A stretch of DNA of 18,365 nt. Source: CAZFBA01 sp964517135. GTDB taxonomy: Bacteria; Cyanobacteriota; Vampirovibrionia; JBFMGH01. Positions 14,299 through 18,365 of this stretch are shown here, piece by piece. The notes under the pieces were generated by a model. That model was not told where the DNA came from, made no database searches, and saw nothing but the letters and a program-made list of their open reading frames with translations. Position 1 is the stretch's first letter. Every line of letters begins with the position of its first letter. Location of the stretch: the NCBI GenBank assembly GCA_964517135.1, contig CAZFBA010000057.1, positions 1 to 18,365 of the forward strand. The letters run 5' to 3'. The position numbers and the translations under genes were made by a program.

Positions 14299-15453
14299 TT
14301 AAATTCTGCGGTCTATCAGGTATTTAGCAATTTTATCATCTGTAAGAAGCTCGATAAAAGCTGCTGTTAGTTGATCTTCCCAGATAGAGCCGCTGCCATC
14401 CTGAAATGTTTTTATAATCTCTCCGGTATCGTCAATTGCTTTTCTGTATGGACGATCAGAAATCAATGCATGATAAGTGTCTGCAATAGATATAATACGG
14501 GCACCTATATGTATTTGCCTGCCGCTTTTTTTCTGCGGATACCCTGTTCCATTCCAGCGTTCGTGGTGATCCATAATGACAGGCAGAATTTTTTCAAATG
14601 ATTGTATTGGTTTTAATATCTTTTCAGCGGCTATAATTGGATGTTGCCTGATTATTTCAAATTCTTCAGTTGTCAGTGTACCTTTTTTGTGCAGTATATT
14701 GCCGGGTATATCAAGATAGCCTACGTCATGAAGTAAAGCCGCAAGAGTAATTTCATTAATGTGTCGTTCTTTTATACCTACATTTTCTGCAAGAGCAGCA
14801 GCAATTTTTGAAACCTGCAATGAGTGCTGCTCTAAATAAGCATCTTTTGTCGCAAAAGTTGATAATAGAGACTTTATCGTTGATTCAATAATAGAATTTA
14901 GTTTCTTTTTCGTTGTATTGAGAACATCTTTAGTTTCTTTCTTCCAGCTGAGGCCCTTTCTTATTGATGATATTGTTGTTATAGCGTTTTTGCCCTTCTG
15001 ACGGGATTGAAACATAGCATATTTAGCTGCCTGAATAAGTTCTTCAGAATTATCACTATCACCCGGATAATTGGATATGCCTGATGATATAGTTACTTCC
15101 ACCTCTTCAGAACTTAGAAAAGAAAGCTTATCAAGTATCCTCTTAATGACCATTATTGCAATATCTTCTGTAGACTCAGTTAAAAGGATTAAAAAATCGC
15201 CTCTTTCATCTTTAGAAGCAATATCGATGTTACGTATTGTTTTAGCAATTGCTTTTGAAATATGAGGCGTTAAAATATCTTTAGGATAAGCTATTGACTT
15301 TATTTTAGGTGTAGTGACATTTAAAACAGCCAGACAGAAAGAAGATCTCAGCCGGTCTGCTCTTTGCATTTCAGTAACAAGCCTGTATTTAAAAAATTCA
15401 GGCTTTGTAAGTAAATCATCAGCTGCATTGTGTTCTGTGTTATGTATTTGCAA
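14299..15453 (-). CDS. Degenerate GGDEF plus HD-GYP cyclic-di-GMP phosphodiesterase-like protein
   Basis: A 384-residue soluble signalling protein. Residues about 15-160 have a GGDEF-domain layout, but the catalytic loop reads ERGDF (83-87), so diguanylate cyclase activity is unlikely. Residues about 185-384 are an HD-GYP domain with metal ligands His210, His242-Asp243, His271, His296-His297 and Asp325, and the motif HHERWNGTGYP (296-306). HD-GYP proteins hydrolyse cyclic di-GMP. All main metal ligands are present, so this half looks active. There is no signal peptide or membrane segment. The start is TTG at 15453, supported by an AGG 7 nt upstream; the next ATG (codon 29) would cut into the first domain. 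Confidence 0.9.
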   Translation of the reverse strand: MQIHNTEHNAADDLLTKPEFFKYRLVTEMQRADRLRSSFCLAVLNVTTPKIKSIAYPKDILTPHISKAIAKTIRNIDIASKDERGDFLILLTESTEDIAIMVIKRILDKLSFLSSEEVEVTISSGISNYPGDSDNSEELIQAAKYAMFQSRQKGKNAITTISSIRKGLSWKKETKDVLNTTKKKLNSIIESTIKSLLSTFATKDAYLEQHSLQVSKIAAALAENVGIKERHINEITLAALLHDVGYLDIPGNILHKKGTLTTEEFEIIRQHPIIAAEKILKPIQSFEKILPVIMDHHERWNGTGYPQKKSGRQIHIGARIISIADTYHALISDRPYRKAIDDTGEIIKTFQDGSGSIWEDQLTAAFIELLTDDKIAKYLIDRRI

Positions 15454-15487
15454 ATCTCAACCTGTCGTTTTTCACGTTTATGTTTAA

Positions 15488-15516
15488 ATTATAGCCTATT
15501 ATATTGACAATATTAA
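15488..15516 (-). promoter_or_regulatory. Promoter of the GGDEF/HD-GYP gene
   Basis: On the minus strand, TTAATA (15516-15511; 4 of 6) precedes a perfect TATAAT (15493-15488) by exactly 17 nt. The -10 lies about 35 nt before the TTG start, which also supports that start. Confidence 0.5.
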
Positions 15517-15653
15517 GCTGAGATAAAAATGCATTCAATAGAGCAAGTCTGGATTCATTATTATCAAACATTATCGCCAGAACAACATAGCTGAATATAC
15601 TTTCAGATTATTTGATATCCAGTATTATAGAGTAAAAATTGCCTTAAATCACC

Positions 15654-15682
15654 TTAAATAGCGATACTGATTTCTTTATAAT
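15654..15682 (+). promoter_or_regulatory. Promoter of the App1-like gene
   Basis: A perfect -10, TATAAT (15677-15682), lies 17 nt after a weak -35, TTAAAT (15654-15659). Transcription from about 15690 gives a leader of roughly 40 nt before ATG 15732. This excludes the earlier TTG 15690 and ATG 15693 as practical starts. Confidence 0.45.
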
Positions 15683-15731
15683 ATTTTTTTTGATGTTACA
15701 ATTTGTTTATAAATTATATGAGGATTCAAAA

Positions 15732-16721
15732 ATGTCTAACATAAATATACTGAAAATAGCCCTTATAATAACTATTTTCTTAATTTCTGGCAGTTCAGGT
15801 TTCGCTAGACACCAAACTTTTATATCTATTGAACCTCATATGGGTTATGCAGGCTCAAACATTATTTATTTTGGTGGCAAAGTATACAATTATGACGGTA
15901 TTAAATGGACTCGAAAACCTTATTATAGCTCACCTGCTCTTATAGCAGAATTTAATAATAAAAAGATTGACTTTAATCCTGATTCTGAAGGTTATTTTTG
16001 GGTTCAAATACCTATTGAATATGATACAAAGCTTAACTATGGATCTGATAACCTTAATTATATTTCAGTTTCTCTGGATAAAAAACAAAATAATGAAAAC
16101 AAAAACCTGATTCTTGTAACTGATTTTGGCCTGAATACAGATAAAATAGTTATACCATTTCTGGCCCTGCACCCTGATTCAAAGTTTTGTGTCGTATCAG
16201 ATTTTGATAATACTATTACCCATAAGCGAGGACTGGGTATTATAGGCCAATTAACCAATAACCCTGAATATTTTAGAATTCGTAATCAACTAAAAGATAC
16301 TTATATAGCACTTCATAACGATTTAAACCCTTTCTTTTACCTTTCTGCAAGGCCTAACGGCACCTATAAGGTTGTTAAGGAATTTATCGAAAATAACGAA
16401 CTTCCAACAGGGCCTATTCTACTAAGAAACCTGGGGTTCTGGTTTGTGGATAAAGGCATTACCCCCAGAGCACACAAACTGAGTTCTCTATCACAGCTTA
16501 TGAATACATTCAGTGGAAAAAGGTTTATCTTAATTGGTGATGATTCTCACATAGATAAAAAAGTTTATTCTGAAATTCAAGAAAAGTATCCCAAACGTGT
16601 AATTAAAATTTTTATTATCTCTAAGAATCCTTCAAAAAAGAAAGATACAGAGATAATAAACTATGTAAGCTCACCTCATGAGATATTAGAGGATATTAAA
16701 GAAACAGGTTTGCTTGATTAG
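15732..16721 (+). CDS. Exported App1/DUF2183-type HAD phosphatase-like protein
   Basis: I place the start at ATG 15732 (329 residues), with GAGG (15720-15723) 8 nt upstream, because the protein then begins with a clean signal peptide cut near GFA-RH (residue 25). An earlier in-frame ATG at 15693 would add a polar extension. Residues 26-145 form a beta-rich domain. Residues 150-300 match the App1 catalytic domain (DUF2183). The HAD nucleophile motif is VVSDFDNTIT (154-163, Asp157 and Asp159), followed by FFYLSARPNG (201-210), GPILLRNLG (227-235), HKL (248-250) and FILIGDDSHID (265-275). Yeast App1 is a phosphatidate phosphatase, so lipid phosphate hydrolysis in the periplasm is possible but unproven. 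The dCMP deaminase gene follows after 22 bp. Confidence 0.87.
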   Translation: MSNINILKIALIITIFLISGSSGFARHQTFISIEPHMGYAGSNIIYFGGKVYNYDGIKWTRKPYYSSPALIAEFNNKKIDFNPDSEGYFWVQIPIEYDTKLNYGSDNLNYISVSLDKKQNNENKNLILVTDFGLNTDKIVIPFLALHPDSKFCVVSDFDNTITHKRGLGIIGQLTNNPEYFRIRNQLKDTYIALHNDLNPFFYLSARPNGTYKVVKEFIENNELPTGPILLRNLGFWFVDKGITPRAHKLSSLSQLMNTFSGKRFILIGDDSHIDKKVYSEIQEKYPKRVIKIFIISKNPSKKKDTEIINYVSSPHEILEDIKETGLLD

Positions 16722-16743
16722 TAAGTTCTTTAGAGGAAAAAAC

Positions 16744-17439
16744 ATGAGAGAATTAAATTATAATAAGAATATAGAAATTTTAAAAAAAGAATTTTCAGAA
16801 ACGAACCTTTTGAAATTTGATAAATTTATCCCTGACTATTTTGTTGAAAAGCTTTATCTGCCTGCTTCTAATCTGAATTTTGATGAAGCTATTAAAAATA
16901 TTGAGCAAAAGGTTGAAAGAGACTGGAAATATCACACGAGTTTTATGAAAATTGTTGATATAGTTGCTGAACTAGGTACATGTGAACGCCGCAAGGTGGG
17001 CGCCGTACTGGTTAAAGACAGGCGTATTCTTGCAACCGGCTTTAATGGAACCCCGCCAGGTTCACCGCATTGTAATGATGAAATTTGTCCGGGCAGAAAT
17101 GCCGAATCGGGGTCAAGCCTTTCTCTTTGTGCAGCAGTTCATGCAGAAGAAAATTGTCTTTTATACTGTGCTAAATATGGTGTTACAGTATCTGATTCGA
17201 TGCTTTATTGTAGCTGTGAACCCTGCGACGATTGCATGAAGCTTGTAGAAACGGTTGGTATTAAAATGGTTGTATTTAAACATCCATATCCAACTAAAAT
17301 GTCAGCTTTAAGAAAATATTTTAAAGCTATAACCATATCTTTTGCTGATCTTGCCAAAGAATATGAGACATTTTGCATGGGTAGGTTAACTTTTGACCCT
17401 GAAATAAAATTTGCTGAGCAGAGTGGTTGTCTCAGTTAG
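16744..17439 (+). CDS. dCMP deaminase family protein
   Basis: ATG 16744 (231 residues) has GAGGA (16733-16737) 6 nt upstream; a TTG at 16714 overlaps the previous gene and lacks such a site. The cytidine/deoxycytidylate deaminase core is clear: VGAVLVKDRRILATGFNGTP (85-104), the catalytic HAE at 133-135, and CEPCDDC (158-164) giving the zinc cysteines Cys161 and Cys164. Cys110 and Cys115 in SPHCNDEICPGRN fit the second metal site common in dCMP deaminases. The enzyme should convert dCMP to dUMP, feeding dTMP synthesis. An N-terminal extension of about 60 residues, helical and charged, precedes the core and is not recognised. The 3' end overlaps the convergent TPR gene by 8 bp. Confidence 0.92.
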   Translation: MRELNYNKNIEILKKEFSETNLLKFDKFIPDYFVEKLYLPASNLNFDEAIKNIEQKVERDWKYHTSFMKIVDIVAELGTCERRKVGAVLVKDRRILATGFNGTPPGSPHCNDEICPGRNAESGSSLSLCAAVHAEENCLLYCAKYGVTVSDSMLYCSCEPCDDCMKLVETVGIKMVVFKHPYPTKMSALRKYFKAITISFADLAKEYETFCMGRLTFDPEIKFAEQSGCLS

Positions 17440-18163
17440 ATAGATATTTTGTCAGGTCATCAAGCTTTGAATCCAGGTCTTTTTCGTCATCAATAGTATC
17501 TTTTTCATTATTAGTCGGAACCTCTTCTCCTGCCAGGTTTGTTAATTTAAGTTCTATTGAAGACTCTTCATTGGTTTCATATTCTTCATAAGGGTTTATG
17601 CCTGCCAGTTCAAAATATTTTTGTGCTTCATTTTCAAGGCCCATATCTTCAAGTGCAAGCCCTTTTTGATAGAGTGCATCACGATTATATGGGTCCTGTG
17701 AAAGTATAAAATCAAAGCATTTAAGCGATTCTTCGGGTTTTTTGAGTATAACAAGAACGACTCCTTTATCGTTCCAGGCTGATTTATAGAAGGGGTCTAT
17801 TTCTATAACCTTATCAAAGCATTCGATGGCTTTTTCATACTTTTCAATAACAACATTATTAAGCCCTTTGAAATACCAGGCATCAATGTAAAAATCGCTG
17901 ATTTTGATTGCGTTATCAAAGTGTAAGGATGCTTCTCTGTGTTTGCCCATTCTATATTTGTTATAACCAATTTTGAAGTGAGCTTCTTTCATATCAGGAT
18001 TAATTTTCAGGCATTTATCATAAAACTTTATTGCTTCATCGTGTTTACCCATTATTTCAAGTATATTTCCGGTGCTAAAAATCGCATAAGGATTATCAGG
18101 GTTATTTTTGAGATCAATCTCATTCTTTTTTATCAGATAGTTAACCAGGGTTTTGATGCGCAT
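17432..18163 (-). CDS. Cytosolic TPR-repeat protein with acidic tail
   Basis: A 243-residue protein with five or so tetratricopeptide repeats between about residues 24 and 190. Examples are GNILEIMGKHDEAIKFYDKC and GLNNVVIEKYEKAIECFDKV; repeats end in the usual INP, IDP or QDP. The last 50 residues are acidic and low complexity, without repeats. There is no signal peptide or membrane segment, so it is probably a cytosolic adaptor; the partner is unknown. The start ATG 18163 has AAGGG about 12 nt upstream, within a leader whose 13-mer GGGTAAATATTTT is identical to that before the large TPR gene at 177. The 3' end overlaps the dCMP deaminase gene by 8 bp on the other strand. Confidence 0.85.
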   Translation of the reverse strand: MRIKTLVNYLIKKNEIDLKNNPDNPYAIFSTGNILEIMGKHDEAIKFYDKCLKINPDMKEAHFKIGYNKYRMGKHREASLHFDNAIKISDFYIDAWYFKGLNNVVIEKYEKAIECFDKVIEIDPFYKSAWNDKGVVLVILKKPEESLKCFDFILSQDPYNRDALYQKGLALEDMGLENEAQKYFELAGINPYEEYETNEESSIELKLTNLAGEEVPTNNEKDTIDDEKDLDSKLDDLTKYLSN

Positions 18164-18365
18164 AAAAAATATTTACCCTTCTTCAAATTTAATTTTAAGA
18201 CAACCAATTATTCATATTTTACACGCAATACAAAAACTTTTTAAGAGCAATAATTAAAATTCAGGTAATAATAGTGAAAAAGCTACTAATAATTACTATT
18301 AAGAACAATAAAATTCGTAAGATCAGTGCATAACTTAAAAATTTTTCGATTTTCAAAACCCAGAT

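Noticed and set aside
14299..15453. Active diguanylate cyclase
   Set aside because: The GGDEF loop is ERGDF, which lacks the catalytic residues.
18273..18332. 19-codon GTG ORF with an upstream AGG near the right edge
   Set aside because: Very short, ends at TAA inside the window, no family resemblance.
1..18365. CRISPR array, prophage or insertion sequence
   Set aside because: No regularly spaced repeats, transposase, integrase or phage structural genes were seen on either strand.

Overview
The window is AT-rich and almost entirely coding, with short intergenic gaps. It has Gram-negative-type envelope genes (a TonB-dependent outer-membrane receptor and several proteins with Sec signal peptides), many TPR proteins, and TTG and GTG starts beside ATG. 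The HNH-like protein carries SF(T/N)G tags of a kind I associate, from memory only, with Gastranaerophilales-type Melainabacteria (Vampirovibrionia). That lineage is an inference. I see no rRNA, tRNA, CRISPR array, insertion sequence or phage module.

Layout. (1) 1-4712: a strong palindrome, a promoter, then a secreted transglutaminase-like/TPR protein followed by a YebC/TACO1 protein. (2) 4760-9280: a four-gene plus-strand operon encoding a TonB-dependent receptor, a TrmO-type protein, a small six-helix membrane protein resembling an ECF S component, and a fusion of an EcfT/CbiQ-like membrane domain to a THEP1-family NTPase. (3) 10291-9226, minus strand: a nitroreductase and a ModE-type regulator made of the DNA-binding domain only, whose 3' end overlaps the operon's 3' end by 55 bp. 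(4) 10292-12489: a non-coding stretch, an HNH-like protein and an exported acetolactate decarboxylase. (5) 12490-15453: a non-coding stretch with two minus-strand terminators, then minus-strand genes for a methyltransferase, a pilin-like membrane protein and a degenerate-GGDEF/HD-GYP protein. (6) 15654-18163: an exported App1-type phosphatase-like protein and a dCMP deaminase, convergent with a TPR protein.

The main result is regions 2 and 3. The receptor promoter (TTGACA at 4760-4765) has an inverted repeat, CGTTATAT-N8-ATATAACG (4779-4802), over its -10 element. Its half-sites and 8-nt spacer agree closely with the E. coli modA ModE operator as I remember it, and a ModE-type regulator is encoded at the other end of the cluster. 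I therefore propose a ModE-controlled molybdate or tungstate (or metal-chelate) uptake system in which a TonB receptor crosses the outer membrane and an ECF-like S plus T-THEP1 pair acts at the inner membrane. No ModABC genes and no EcfA-type ABC ATPase are present here. The substrate and the coupling of THEP1 to transport are inference.
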